In this document: positions 53,525-64,000 of the stretch, piece by piece | Position numbering within the stretch: the first letter of the stretch is position 1 | How the letters are laid out: each line of letters starts with the position of its first letter | Assembly: GCA_035578175.1 (NCBI GenBank) | Contig: JAQMRL010000004.1 | Coordinates: 39,082,901 to 39,146,900, forward strand | Source: Catonia carolina | Lineage: Eukaryota > Arthropoda > Insecta > Hemiptera > Achilidae | Reading direction: 5' to 3' | DNA: 64,000 nt | Notes under the pieces: model-generated | Databases searched by the model: none | The model's input: the letters and a program-made list of their open reading frames with translations, nothing else | What the model was told of the DNA's origin: nothing | Made by a program: the position numbers and the translations under genes

Positions 53525-54238
53525 AGTTTTACCTTTATATGATAAGGAAATTGCAAGATGAGTATGAAAGATGGGGTCTCAGTATAAATTGAAACATGAC
53601 TGAACACCTTACTGTTGGTGAGCCAGGAAATAATATTCAGCTGGGTACGGGTGTAGTTGAAAGCTGTGAAAGTTTTAAATACCAGAGAGTCATCTTTGAT
53701 AGAAGCGAAACAAGTGCAGCGAAGTAAACAGCAAAATTTTGCAAGGGCGAAGGGTTGTAGGGCAGTTAAATTCTGTCCTTTGGAATGATAAAATATGGAA
53801 GGAGACAAAGATAAATATTTATCATGCTATCCTGGAGAGTGTGTGTACCTATGCTGTGGTTGTGTGGGTATTGACAAGAAACAGAAGGATCGTCTAAAAG
53901 CGGTGGAGATGGATTTCTGGAGGCGGAGCTGTGGTGTGTCGCGGATTGATCGAATTTCGAATTCCGAAATTAGGAGAAGAATCGTCGTTCAAGGAAAGCT
54001 CATTGATACCGTATCCCGGAAGCAGTTAAAATAGTTTGGCCATTTGCAGAGGATGGAGGATGATGGGTGGCCAAAGAGGGTATGGGAGTGGACGATAGCC
54101 GGTAGGCCGGAAGTGACATGGTTGGATGGGGTGCAGGAGGCAATGTCTTTGCGGTGGCTCTCCGGTGGGGACTGGCGAGACAGAGAGAAGTAGTGCTTAG
54201 GAAGCGAGATACGGCTGGGGCTGTAAATATCGCATGAA
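53525..54238 (+). pseudogene. LINE ORF2 3' remnant
   Basis: Broken translation includes LQDEYERWGLSIN, NSVLWNDKIWKETKINIYHA, ILESVCTYA, KDRLKAVEMDFWRRS, VSRIDRISNSEIRRR and a FGHLQRMEDDGWPKRVWEW motif, ending in RKRDTAGAVNIA before a stop. The order matches the post-RT region of insect LINE ORF2 proteins. Frameshifts separate the pieces. It differs in sequence from the other LINE remnants here, so it is a separate family. Confidence 0.75.
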
Positions 54239-54239
54239 T

Positions 54240-55255
54240 GTGTATAAAGTTTTACATTTCTAGTAAAAATTGTTCTTCACAATTTATTATTTTTACGACG
54301 ACATTAATATTGAACTACCTTCATCGGTCAGTTTACTTGATTGAGCCAGAATTATTCACATTTGTTCTATTTCGCCAGAAGGAGTTTTTGTTACTTCTAT
54401 ACTTTTTGGTTTGGCTTCTTCTACTCCAATTTAACAGTGAATTTTGAATGTTTACTTTTTTATTAAAAATCCTAAAAATCAGCCTGAAAATTTGGACAGG
54501 TTTAATCGGAGAAACCAACAGAAATGAACTTTATTATGAGTAAATTTAACGGTCTGTAAATTGCAATCAAAGAAAGAGAAGTTTTTGAAGCCCTATAAGA
54601 AATTCAAGTAGATATTTTTATCTCGTGTTGAATAGTCATTAAATGGATTTTTCTACAAATACTTTAACAAAATCTAATGAACAGATGTGAATAGAATTCT
54701 GAGTCAAGTAGAAACTGAATAAGTATTAATAAGCACGTATATTTCCAGTCTCGTTTATTTCTAATAAGCTTTCAAAATTTATATTATTATAATAATCAGA
54801 TTGAGCCTGAAGCGCTTATATGTTTGTTAATAATTCAGAACGCCAAACATGGTAATTATTTTTGTGAAAGTTTATGTTGCATACTAAACATTCGTAAAAA
54901 ATACTTTTGGGAAAAAAGTTCAAAAGTTCTGTTATTCTTTTAGGTAAGCTAACCAGCTTTAATTAAAAACTTTTGTAGTTTTTATTCTTTTTCAAATAAA
55001 TTTGGCATGCTAAAATATTAACTGTCAAGTTCTTATAACGTGCGGAACATAAATGGGCTGTTAGTAAGTTAACTGTTTGAAATTTTACGCCTTATAATAA
55101 TGGCTTCGTGGACAATGATTAAGTTGTTTACGGAAAGGTTTTGATCCGTTTCTTTTTTTGAAATGTATTATTTTGAAGAGTAAAGTTTTCTGTTTATGTT
55201 AGTTCAGTTTTTGAACTTTTACGAATGATAGCGTTTTCTGAGTTAACAACAACTG
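54240..55255. other. unassigned AT-rich sequence
   Basis: No gene or shared repeat recognised. Confidence 0.5.
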
Positions 55256-55261
55256 CGCTAT

Positions 55262-55388
55262 CCGAAATTTCGGATAATCTGAAATAGCTAATAATTTTTA
55301 CTGATTTTTTAATCCGAAATTTCACGTAATCTGAATTAATAATTTTTATTGATCGTTTAATCCGAAATTTCAGGTAATCTGAACTAAG
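55262..55388 (+). repeat. three ~58-bp tandem repeats
   Basis: ATCCGAAATTTCGGATAATCTGAA-type units (cores at about 55262, 55312 and 55360) separated by TAATAATTTTTAYTGATTTTT-like spacers. ATCCGAAATTTCGGAT in the first unit is a perfect palindrome. They may be pogo-end derivatives. Confidence 0.75.
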
Positions 55389-55389
55389 T

Positions 55390-55755
55390 TATTACTTTCT
55401 CTTGCCTATATGAATATAAAGGAAGGAAAGTATTGTGTCATGTCGATTTTTTGAAATCGAGTTACCACCGGATATTCACGTTTTCAGGCCCCCTAAATCC
55501 AAAAACCTGTTTTTAGCGATTGGTTTGTGTGTGTCACCAAAATATTTCAAGAACGGAATATCGTACGAACTTGAAGTTAGGTAGCCTACTAATATTGGAC
55601 CTGGCACGAACATTTTCATCAAAACCGGTCAACCGGAAGTAGTAGTTCATTCGTGTCATTTTTCACGTTTTTGCAATTTTCTCAAAATTGGCTCCTACGA
55701 TTTTTTAAAAATCCCCTCATTACTACATTTTTTATGCTCTATAAGATAGGGTTCA
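55390..55755 (-). mobile_element. R1 element, copy 10, 3' part only
   Basis: Minus-strand R1 3' end (ACTTTCTCTTGCCTATATGA) through CTCTATAAGATAGGG, where it stops. The microsatellite is almost lost. Confidence 0.8.
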
Positions 55756-56334
55756 TTCTGAGTACTACGAGATTCTGAAAGAACCTGGTTTAAATGTTAA
55801 AATACTGTGATAGTTTTGAGTGTGTAAATATGTGGAGTAAATTTTCGTGTAAAAATACCATCTTACTTTTATACGAAACCTTACTCTATATTTTCGGTTT
55901 TGATACATGGAACTATCGTATTTTAAAAGCTTTCAGTGATTTAATTTGTATCTATTTATCAGTAAGATAACGATGAAAAAAAATTTGGTCTGTATGATAT
56001 TTTTTGGAAGAATGTTTCTACGGATTTATAAGATATCAATTTTTGACGGTTTCCTAGGAAACTTAAGGTGTTATAAGTTTTGTTTCTTTTCATTTGTCGA
56101 TTTTTCGACAATCTTTAATTTCTGAGTGATAGAGACTCGGATACTTTTGTTTAGAAATTTAAGAATGTTTGTTTAGGTAATAATGGTACATAGATTTTAA
56201 CTTCCGTTGTTTCCCTTCCATCATCCAACTTTTTAATAATTATCATTTTATTAATACTTATTTTAACTGATAAAACTTATTGACTTATTACATACTTATT
56301 GGTGGGTAATTTAAAATAGTAATTTTCCTTTGTC
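55756..56334. other. unassigned AT-rich sequence
   Basis: Nothing recognised. Confidence 0.5.
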
Positions 56335-57757
56335 TGTCCGTCCGTCACACCCATTCAGGTAAATAAAACCTCAATCAAGGTAGTTAGTTATAAGTGTACC
56401 TCATTGGTCACACTCAGATATCAGAAACTACAAAAGATAGCAACAAACAGTTTACGGATTCGTTATCTACACAAAAAATTAGTGGGCCTAAATTGGATAT
56501 GAAGTTACAGTTCAACCGAAAGTGACTCAAAACCGTTAAGTCAAAAATCAAAGTCAGAAACTACAAAGGATAAGAACAAACGGTTTATGCATTCTGATTC
56601 GTAATCTAAACCAAAAGATTCTGTTCCTGGATTAGTTTTGAAGTTCCGGTTTCGAGTGGAAGTGGTCCAAAACCCGAAGTCTAGAAATTAAATTAGGAAT
56701 TTGGAAACAAAAATACTGTCATTCGATTCATCTTAATGAGTAGATACAGAAATCATTGGGTTTGAAGTTCCGGTTACGACTGGAAGTGGCCCAAAACCGT
56801 AAGTCAAGAAATCAAAGTCGGATTTGGAAACAGAAATACTGTCATTCGATTCATCTTAATAAGTAGATACAGAAATCATTGGGTTTGAAGTTCCGGTTAC
56901 GACTGGAAGTGGCCCAAAACCAGAAGTCAAGAAATCAAAAACGGAATTTGGAAACCAAAATAGTATCATTCGATTCCTCTTAAAAAGATACATGCCGGCC
57001 GCATTGGCGCAGTTAGTAACGTGCTCGCCTCTCATCATGCGGTCTTGGGTTCGAATCCCATTCAGGCACGGCATATTTTCATACGTTACAAAAAATCATT
57101 TCATCCTTCACCGTCTGGATTAGCAGTAATTGCAGAACAGTCGGACGTTAAACAAAAAAAAGAAAAAAAAGAGATACATAAATCATTGGGTTTAAGTTCC
57201 GGTTTCGACTGGAAGTGGCCCAAAACGGGAAGTCAAGAAATCGGTTGGAATTTGGAAACAAAAATACTGTCATTCGATTCATCCTTATGAGTAGATACAG
57301 AAATCAATGGGTTTAAAGTTCTAGTTTCGACTGGAAGTAGCCCAAAACCGGAAGTCAAGAAATCAATATTGGAATTTGGAAACAAAAATACTGTCATTCG
57401 ATTCCTCTTAATGAGTAGATAAGAAATCGTTAAGTTTAAAGTTCCGGTTTCGACTGGAAGTGGCTCAAAACTGGAAGTAAGAAATCAACGTCGGAATTTG
57501 GAAACAAAAATAGTTTCATTCGATTCCTCTTAAAGAGGTGATACAGAAACCTTTGGGTTTGAAGTTCTGGTTGTGACCGGAAGTGGCCCAAAACCGGAAG
57601 CAAAGAATTGAATTTGGGAACAAAAATAGTGTAATTCGATTTCTCTTAAAAGAGTAGGTACAAAAATCACTAATGGTTTTTGCCTTAGATCAAAGGTAAG
57701 CCTTTTTAAAAATTGCCACCATCCATGAGACGCGTCGTCTCATGAAAGGGATTTTTT
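56335..57757 (-). mobile_element. R3 element, copy D, expanded tandem array
   Basis: Minus-strand R3 with its GTCCGTCCGTCACACCC end at 56335 and the palindromic cap CATGAGACG-CGT-CGTCTCATG near 57724. Between them lie about eight ~120-bp units (GAAGTGGCCCAAAACCGG cores at about 56519, 56653, 56780, 56904, 57202, 57335, 57457, 57576), compared with two to four in other copies. A SINE interrupts the array. Confidence 0.85.
56996..57155 (+). mobile_element. SINE, type III head with type II tail
   Basis: GGCCGCATTGGCGCAGTTAG head, anticodon region GCCTCTCATCATGCGGTC, B box GGTTCGAATCCC, tail CCGTCTGGATTAGCAGTAAT and CAGTCGGACGTTAAACAAA. The head equals that at 48655, but the tail is that of type II. 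Confidence 0.85.
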
Positions 57758-58221
57758 AAATTGATAGTTACACTCACTATAAAAAGTGTAGCAAGGTTTT
57801 TCAGCTTTTATTTAACTATTACAATTTTTGTATTTATGAAATTATTTTTATAATATTTCCGTTTCTATCGTTGGTACTTTACTATCTACTCAATCCTGTT
57901 GTTCATGTTCGAGTATTTTTTTTATCACTTAAGATTAAGCTCCAGTCTAAGATATGCGTTACTGATATAAAAAATTTCATTCATAAAATATTCTGTCAAT
58001 TATTTATTTGTTAAAAACATATTTTTCCGCATAACCGACCGATTTGGTCCACTAATTCCTTACCAGCGCTTATTTGTGCGCCCGCGTCTGCTTAAAATTT
58101 GTAAAATATTACTTTTTGCGTTTTTCCAGGGAATTTCTAGTAATTTTCTGGTATTTATAACCAAGATTCTTTGTTGATTCCAATTAAAAAATTTAACTTA
58201 CTTAAGTACTTGACTATTCGA
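57758..58221. other. unassigned AT-rich sequence
   Basis: Nothing recognised. Confidence 0.5.
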
Positions 58222-58328
58222 CCGCCTCCGTGGCGCATTGGCACGATACACTGCAAACTGGAAGGTCGTGAGTTCGATTCCGGGCCAGGGTCTTGAAAAT
58301 TATTACCCACAATAATCGCTAATGACGT
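58222..58328 (+). mobile_element. SINE type I, 3'-truncated
   Basis: CGCCTCCGTGGCGCATTGGC head, B box GAGTTCGATTCCGGG, ends in ATAATCGCTAATGACG. Confidence 0.75.
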
Positions 58329-58962
58329 TGCTAATTATACACTTAAAAACAACTTACCTGGTTCTTACAACGATCGGTTTAAGTAGGTATTTCGTATCCT
58401 TGATGCTTTCCTTATTATTTATGTACGTAGGTACAGTAAAAATTAGATTTTTACAATTTCCTTGCCTTTCATGTTCTGATCAGATTCTAAATTTAGTTTT
58501 ATTTATATAAAGAATGGAATAGATTTTTAATATCTAATAAAATATACCTTGGTTTGAAGCTATATCAATATTTTCAAAACCACTTCCTTTGTTAACGATT
58601 CAGTTTGAATTTTTTAATTAAAATATTTATTAGTATTGAGTTTTATATTGTCAATCTAATATGAATTCAATATTTCCATGCATTGGTACAGTAGGCTATT
58701 AACTGAAGAAATAGGTCAATTAAAATTATTTTTTTTGATGAATTTATCACTATGATATGTACGTTTCATATGAACGGGTCTTTATCGGTGTATTAATTAT
58801 TTTAGTAATTTGATATCTTTGTCAAAGTTGATATAAAATTTCATAAAAAAAATTGAATTTAGGTGGCTTGTGTTATTTGCTAATGGATGACTAAACGTAG
58901 ATCTACTTAAATCAACTCAGTTTTTGTGATAGATGTATCTATTGTTCAAAATACCTTTTATT
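58329..58962. other. unassigned AT-rich sequence
   Basis: Nothing recognised. Confidence 0.5.
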
Positions 58963-59791
58963 GAAAAATCTGGTGTGAAACACTCACACATCTTTCTCTT
59001 GCCAATGCAAATAATTTATAATATAACCTAACATTAGTAATAAAACATTAGAAATAAACAAGAAACTAACCTCAAAAAACATAACCTTATTTTAATCATG
59101 AGTGAAAGACGCAAAACGAAAATCAACCTCAGTTTGGTTTTAAAATACGGAAAATCACTCTTTCACGATTAAATAAGCTCTGTAGAGAAAAATGCTCTAA
59201 AAAAGTACCTAGTAGATCTTTTAATTTCCTATAAATTTGATTATACACTTTTGTCGTAAAATGCATGCTAAATTGAAATCTTTAAAAAAATCGACTATTC
59301 ACATGTTTTCGTAAGAAAAAACAGAAAATTGCTAATTTTTGCTTAACTAAGCGTTATACAAAAAAATGTTTGAACTAAAAGTTGTAGGATTCTAAATTTT
59401 CTACACCTATTATAATGCCGTATACATTTTTGCGCTAAGTGCATATTAAAGCCATCATTAAAAAAAAAATTTACGAGAAAACAGTCGAAAAAGTTAAAAA
59501 TGACACGAATAAACTACTGCTTCCGGTTGACTGATTTGGATGAAAATAATCTTGCTAGGTCCGGTAGTAGTATCTAACTTAAGTTTCACATTTCAACTTC
59601 GTACGATATTCCGTTCTTGAGATATTCTGTTCCAACACACACACACCCACACCGATTGCTAAAATCATGTTTTTGGGTTTAGGGGGTCTGAAAACGTGTA
59701 GATCCGGTGAAAACTCGATTTCGAAAAATCGACATGAAAACAATACTTTCCTTCCTATATATTCATATATAGGCAAGAGAAAGCAAAAAAT
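58963..59791 (+). mobile_element. R1 element, copy 11
   Basis: Both ends intact (AAATCTGGTGTGAAACACTC ... GGCAAGAGAAAGCAAAAAAT), with a ~130-bp internal deletion upstream of GTCGAAAAAGTTAAAAATG. The CA run near 59635 is broken by CCC. Confidence 0.85.
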
Positions 59792-59877
59792 GATATAGAT
59801 AAAATTAGGCTTGTCATATACGTACTGATATCTCGCCCAGTGTCCTGGTCGAACCATCAGACTCTGTAAGGCCTCTT

Positions 59878-59955
59878 GTGGTTTAGGTCAACAGCCGAAA
59901 GGCTGGTTTGAACCTCTAGAGGTTTTACTAAGTAAAAATGAGAAGTGAGTTGGTT
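59878..59955 (-). mobile_element. R2 element, copy j, 3' fragment
   Basis: GTTTAGGTCAACAGCCGAAA to AATGAGAAGTGAG, the last ~75 bp of R2. Confidence 0.8.
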
Positions 59956-60366
59956 CCCGACACTGAAAGGGGCTCGTCGGACAGCTGAACGCCCTTTCGA
60001 AAGAAGCCTTCCAGAAATTCTTCTATTCATGGTATAAACGTTGGGATAAGTGCATCGATAACCAAAGAGAGTACTTTATCAAGTAAATTAATTCAAATTT
60101 GATATACGCTTATTAATTTGTTCGTAGTAAAATTATTCACCGTATTTTCTGATCACACCTCGTAGATAATGAATGTCACTTGCTGTATTCTTGACTTACC
60201 TGCCCGCTCAAAATCCGATTTCTCGGTTGTAAATCAGTGTCTTTCGTATTTTGAAGATTTTGAACTCTCTCTTATTCCTGTGTTATATATTTCGGTTAAT
60301 TACCGTTGTATCCTTCATCTTTATAAAATGTTTATTTATATATTTTTGTTATTATATTTGTTTCAG

Positions 60367-60606
60367 CTTTTATAAAGGTGTTATGCCGCAGTGTAAAGAT
60401 AGACTGCGGTATAGATGGCTTGGATTTCATTTGGATCTGACTACAAGTGCTCGCCTTCGAAGCGCAGCAACTCCGACAAGACGTTCTCGCCCAAAGAAAC
60501 GTAGGCAACGTAAAAAGAATGATCCGAAATTTGAAACTTTTAATTTACTGCTAGCTCTTGGATTAGTACCTACAAAATCCCGAATGAATGACCCGCAAGG
60601 TTTACT
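60367..60606 (+). CDS. putative internal exon of an unidentified host gene
   Basis: Preceded by a long pyrimidine tract and TTGTTTCAG (AG at 60365-60366) and followed by GTAAGTATTTTT at 60607, both strong splice sites. One frame is open throughout and contains ATG at 60383 (start MPQCKDRLRYRWLGF). The product is very basic in the middle (TRRSRPKKRRQRKK, residues ~36-50), like a nuclear localisation or nucleic-acid-binding stretch. It ends K-F-E-T-F-N-L-L-L-A-L-G-L. I do not recognise a family, and the paired exons are not found, because a LINE follows immediately. Confidence 0.5.
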
Positions 60607-60654
60607 GTAAGTATTTTTACTATAATATTATATTAGGTGTAATTTTATTGCAGT

Positions 60655-61057
60655 TTTTCATTTTGTTAAAATTCTTGAGTGTGTTTTGTTGTTTAGGCCG
60701 TATCTATGTTTTTTTTGTCTTTTATGACCGCAGTGGATCACTTTAGTCAAATTAGAAAGCTTCTTCCTTTTCGTATTCGTTAGCTTGATGTTTTGCCAGT
60801 ATGCCCTCATTCGGACTGATCTCGCTTGCCGAACTTCCTCTGAAACGACCGGTTTCTTCCAGCTTGGATTTGTTCTTTCATCTGATTTTGTTTCAAATCT
60901 ACTTTCCTTATTTCTTAAGATTTTTAATATTTCTGTTTTGTTTTCTAAATCATCGAAAGCTAATACGAGTTCGATCATGTCTTCTTTGACTTTCGGATCC
61001 ATGCTCCTGATGTTACCTACCATTGGAAAGAGGTTTCTAGTATATCTTAAAACGTGA
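60655..61057 (-). pseudogene. LINE ORF2 C-terminal remnant (first of two)
   Basis: Minus-strand frame of 121 codons with DPKVKEDMIELVLAFDDLEN, then SEEVRQARSVRMRAYW, then LTKVIHCGHKRQKKHR. The same order (DMEELGITFEDLENK-like, ARMKEYQ, LTQVIHCGLKR) occurs in the remnant at 61487-62365, showing a shared LINE C-terminal tail. Confidence 0.65.
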
Positions 61058-61486
61058 AAACACCGAACTAAAAGATAAAAAAAGTTACTTAGAGAAAAAC
61101 TTCAGGCTGCAAACGAAGAATTATTAAAATTAAAATCGATTTCCCGTGTAAACAAATCTAAACCGCTGTGTTTGTAAAATGTTTGTAAAAACAATGCAAA
61201 AATCCTACCGTCACTACGCACCGGCCAACCAGACCACGTCTGTTGTTGGGGGTTGTTGTTGACTGTTGTTGGGGACCAGACTACGTCATCTTATGTCTCA
61301 CAGCAGCTGCGCGTGACCGCTACCGACTAGTGTAGTATCCGTGGAACAGTGTCTGCATGAGTAAATTAAAATCTGTAAACATTTTCAGAACCTGACCAAG
61401 AATTGAACTCTATCTTCGGCTTTGTAAGTCAACCCACTCTACCTAGGATTTTTCAGGAAACCTAGTGCAAATATCTAGCAAAAATC
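61058..61486. other. unassigned sequence with SINE B-box remnant
   Basis: 61384-61446 on the minus strand resembles a degraded SINE (GAGTTCAATTCTTGGTCAGG at the B box). 61220-61290 has repeated GTTGTTGGGG motifs. Otherwise nothing. Confidence 0.4.
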
Positions 61487-62365
61487 TAAGCAAAACAAGA
61501 ACAAATCATATTTTTGTAAAAAAACGTTACAAGAATTTTTTGCGTATTTAGTGCTTTACTGAGTGTGAAATTACTCAGGACAGTCACTGAATCACCTTTG
61601 TACATAACGAACAACTTATTACACCGAGATTTCTTATTTCTTTTGAGACCGCAGTGGATCACTTGAGTCAATTTTCTGGCCAGTCTCTTCTGGTTTTTTT
61701 CTCTGAACTTCCTCTGGTATTCTTTCATTCTGGCAGATCTTCTTTGCCTTTCTGCTTCTGAAAAGATCACTTTCCTGCTTCCTCTTTTATCTACTTTTCC
61801 TTGGAATCTAATATTTTTATCTTTTAATAGTTTCTGCTATTCGGTTTTATTTTCTAGATCTTCGAAGGTGATGCCTAATTCTTCCATATCTTTCTTGATT
61901 TCTCTTAACCATAATACTTCTGTCTTTTCTAGTAGAGTTTTCTGACTATTTGGTTTGTGATTCCATCTTTGGGTATTCTGATTATATGTCCAAAAAAGGA
62001 TACTCTCTTTTTCCTCATCGTTTCTATTACCGATTCGGTCTCCTGGTAAGCCTGTTCATTTGGTAGTAATCTCCATTCTCCATCTACTTGGTGTTTCTTT
62101 ACGATCCAGGTTCTAAGGATCCTCCTTTCAAGTTTTTAGATTTTATCTATTCTGTTTTCCTGGTTTAATTTGAATAGAGTTTCGCACCCATATGTTATCT
62201 CTGGTTGTACGGCCGTTTTGTAGTGTTTTATTTTGGTTTTGATTGATAGGCATTTTTTATTGTAGGTGTTTTTGGTGATTATTTGTGATGTTAGTTTCTT
62301 GGTTCTTTCCTCCCATGGAACACCGAGATTTACTGTTGTAAATTCTTTTAAATATTTAGGACAGT
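61487..62365 (-). pseudogene. LINE ORF2 C-terminal remnant (second of two)
   Basis: Minus strand, in pieces: NLGVPWEERTKKL, HYKTAVQPEITYGCETLFKL, LERRILRTWIV, MRKKRVSFFGHIIRIP, an EELGITFEDLENK-like stretch, SARMKEYQRKF, LTQVIHCGLKR. Order and content fit the region after the RT palm in insect LINEs. Several stops and frameshifts. Only the last ~94 codons are continuously open. Confidence 0.7.
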
Positions 62366-63065
62366 GGTGCTAGGCCCTACATAAATTAAAGAAATCGAAT
62401 TATTACGGTATGTTTCTTCGCGCATTATATTAAGTAAAAATATCTTTTTGTAGAATCAGCTTGGTTACTTTTATAGTACAGTAAATAGTAATTGTAACGT
62501 TATTACGTTACAATTGCATTTTATTACAGCTGTGGTACGTTGCTTATATTTTCGCGGTTTGTATTGTGGAACGTATTTTATGGTTTCGTTGTAAGTAATA
62601 AACTTTTGCATATGTGTGAGTTGATAATAATAAACGTATTGTTAACCGAATGCCTAATAAATACATTACAAGGTCTCTTGTTAGCGTATTTTCCATAGTT
62701 ATAATAGTAAAATTGTTAACGTGAACTATGTTCAAGTATAGTAAGTAGAAGGTTATAAAATTTTAAGATTCGTTTCTGTTCTGGGCTCACAAATGTTGTA
62801 GGCCTTAGGCTGGTGACACACGGTCTAGGCGATCGTCCGGATAATTGCCCGGACAGGACATTGTGAGGCGTGAGGAATGACACACGGTCCGGGTGTTTGG
62901 TCATCCTGCTAAACAGATCCGGGCGTCTGCCCGGACTTCTCTCTAAAGGGATTTTGTGTCAAATGAATATTGGTACGCACAGTCCGAGCGTATCACCAGT
63001 GTACTGTCAATGCGTGTGGCTCTGTGCTCTCTATATTGTTTTTCTGTTATATAATTTTCGTTTAA
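62366..63065. other. unassigned sequence with a GACACACGGTC repeat
   Basis: TGACACACGGTC occurs at about 62814 and again at 62877, each followed by a GTCCGG/CCCGGAC-rich stretch. This looks like a degraded transposon terminus. No gene recognised. Confidence 0.4.
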
Positions 63066-63069
63066 TTAA

Positions 63070-63628
63070 CCCTTTCAGTACCAACGTCCGGAAAACAGGA
63101 CGCCGATATATTTCTCGTAGTAATAACATCCTGTTTATCGGACGTCCGTAAAGTGCCAACGTCCGGATACCGATCGTTTCCAAAAACACTTTTAACGAAA
63201 ATTAATAGAATAGTGTATTTTGAAACCGCCTCCGTGGCGTAGTGACTAGCGCGCTAGCCTTCAAAGCGAAAGGTCCCGGGTTCGATTCCCGGCTAGGGTC
63301 TTGAAATTTTAACACGTTGAAACCACCGTTAAGGTACCAAAACCCACAGTAGTTGCTAAGAACCAAGCTGTTGATACGACTTTAAATAAACGAAAAAAAA
63401 CTATTTTGAATATTTTAGTGTTAGTACGATTTCTTTTTTTATGAACACAATAAAAATTAGTTTTTAACAAGACATTTTATTTTTCTGTAACGTTGAAATT
63501 TTGGTCGGTAATGGCAGGCTTACGCCTGCTAGTTTTCGAAATAAGGGCTGGCAAGTTTTGTACACCCTTATTCAAATTAAATGACACTTTAGATCAAACT
63601 TTTAAATTTTGTTTCGGTACTGAAAGGG
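63070..63628 (+). mobile_element. piggyBac-like MITE with embedded SINE (copy B)
   Basis: 559 bp from CCCTTTCAGTACCAACGTCC to GTTTCGGTACTGAAAGGG, between TTAA at 63066-63069 and 63629-63632. It aligns with copy A in reverse orientation over its length, including the SINE at the same internal position. Confidence 0.9.
63225..63401 (+). mobile_element. SINE type I inside the MITE, with target duplication
   Basis: Perfect A-box/B-box head (CCGCCTCCGTGGCGTAGTGA, GGTTCGATTCCCGG) and full tail (GTAGTTGCTAAGAACCAAGC, GACTTTAAATAAAC). TATTTTGAA is present at 63216-63224 and again at 63402-63410, so the SINE retroposed into the MITE progenitor. Confidence 0.9.
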
Positions 63629-63689
63629 TTAATTACTTTTTTATTTTTCTTAACTTTATTAGTCAGTATTTTATTAAAAAAAAAAAAAA

Positions 63690-64000
63690 TTACGGCAGTG
63701 AAACTTGGGTGCTATCAAAGCTAGAGAGAGTAGATTGCAAGCATCTGAAATGAAATTTCTTCAACATACGGTAGTAGGCTATATGAGTGTGTAGAAGAGT
63801 ATGAGTGTAGTTGAGAAGATCGTTACAGGAATACCGAGATAAGGAAAGAACTCAACTTCTTCTCTATCAACGACAGGGTATCTCAGAACAGAAGGCAATG
63901 GTTGGAACATGTCAGCAAAATGAGAGAGGATAGAATAGCTGAGCAAACACTAGGCTTTATACCGGAGGGAAAGAGAGATCAGGGACGCCCAAGAAAGAAA
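63690..64000 (+). pseudogene. LINE ORF2 3' remnant, cut by the window end
   Basis: YGSETWVLSKLERV, then a frameshifted MKFLQ, a D-I-R-K-E-L-N-F-F-like piece, QNRRQWLEHVSKMREDRIAE and GFIPEGKRDQGRPRKK. Same region of a LINE ORF2 as the remnant at 38235, but a different copy. It continues past the window. Confidence 0.7.

Noticed and set aside
1..64000. CRISPR arrays, bacterial operons, rRNA
   Set aside because: No regularly spaced short repeats with unique spacers, no ribosome-binding sites or dense coding. The sequence is eukaryotic, and no rRNA motifs were seen.

Overview
This is a stretch of AT-rich animal nuclear DNA, almost certainly from an insect. Hemiptera would fit the overall look, but nothing here fixes the species. 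There is no operon structure. Recognisable protein-coding sequence is confined to transposable elements, one THAP-domain host gene with exons separated by a 3.7 kb intron, and one orphan exon candidate near 60.4 kb. Most of the window is a mosaic of nested mobile elements separated by AT-rich sequence in which I see nothing.

Layout. 0.8-3.2 kb: two copies of a ~1 kb non-autonomous element (called R1 here) with an internal CA/CG microsatellite. 4.4-7.2 kb: a piggyBac-like MITE carrying a tRNA-SINE, then a SINE-like repeat (R2) split by an internally deleted PIF/Harbinger element, then a tandem-repeat-bearing element (R3). 8-16.6 kb: tRNA-derived SINEs, two more R1 copies, a hAT-like MITE and a cluster of five tRNA-like heads. 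16.98-21.27 kb: two phase-compatible exons of a THAP gene on the + strand. 18.9-25.8 kb: LINE remnants, R2 copies, a decayed pogo/Tigger element and further SINEs. 26-30 kb: mostly featureless.

30.6-36.0 kb: a complete, apparently very young Ty3/gypsy LTR retrotransposon. It has apparently identical 642-bp LTRs, a TAAT target duplication, gag and pol with all domains, and a textbook -1 frameshift signal. 37.6-39.5 kb: LINE remnant between two ~500-bp direct repeats. 41-52.6 kb: R1/R2/SINE nests, a long hairpin at 50.0-50.2 kb and a 918-bp foldback MITE. 53.5-57.8 kb: LINE remnant, R1 fragment and an eight-unit R3 array. 58-64 kb: SINE, R1, the orphan exon, two LINE 3' ends, a second piggyBac-like composite MITE and a LINE tail cut by the window end.

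The retrotransposon is the most informative unit. Its promoter lies in the LTR. The first AUG of the predicted RNA is in the LTR and is in frame with gag, so the primer-binding site lies inside the reading frame. Downstream of the start sits a two-fold repeat, three hairpins per repeat, whose changes keep the base pairing. Pol is reached by a G GGA AAC slip followed by a strong stem-loop.
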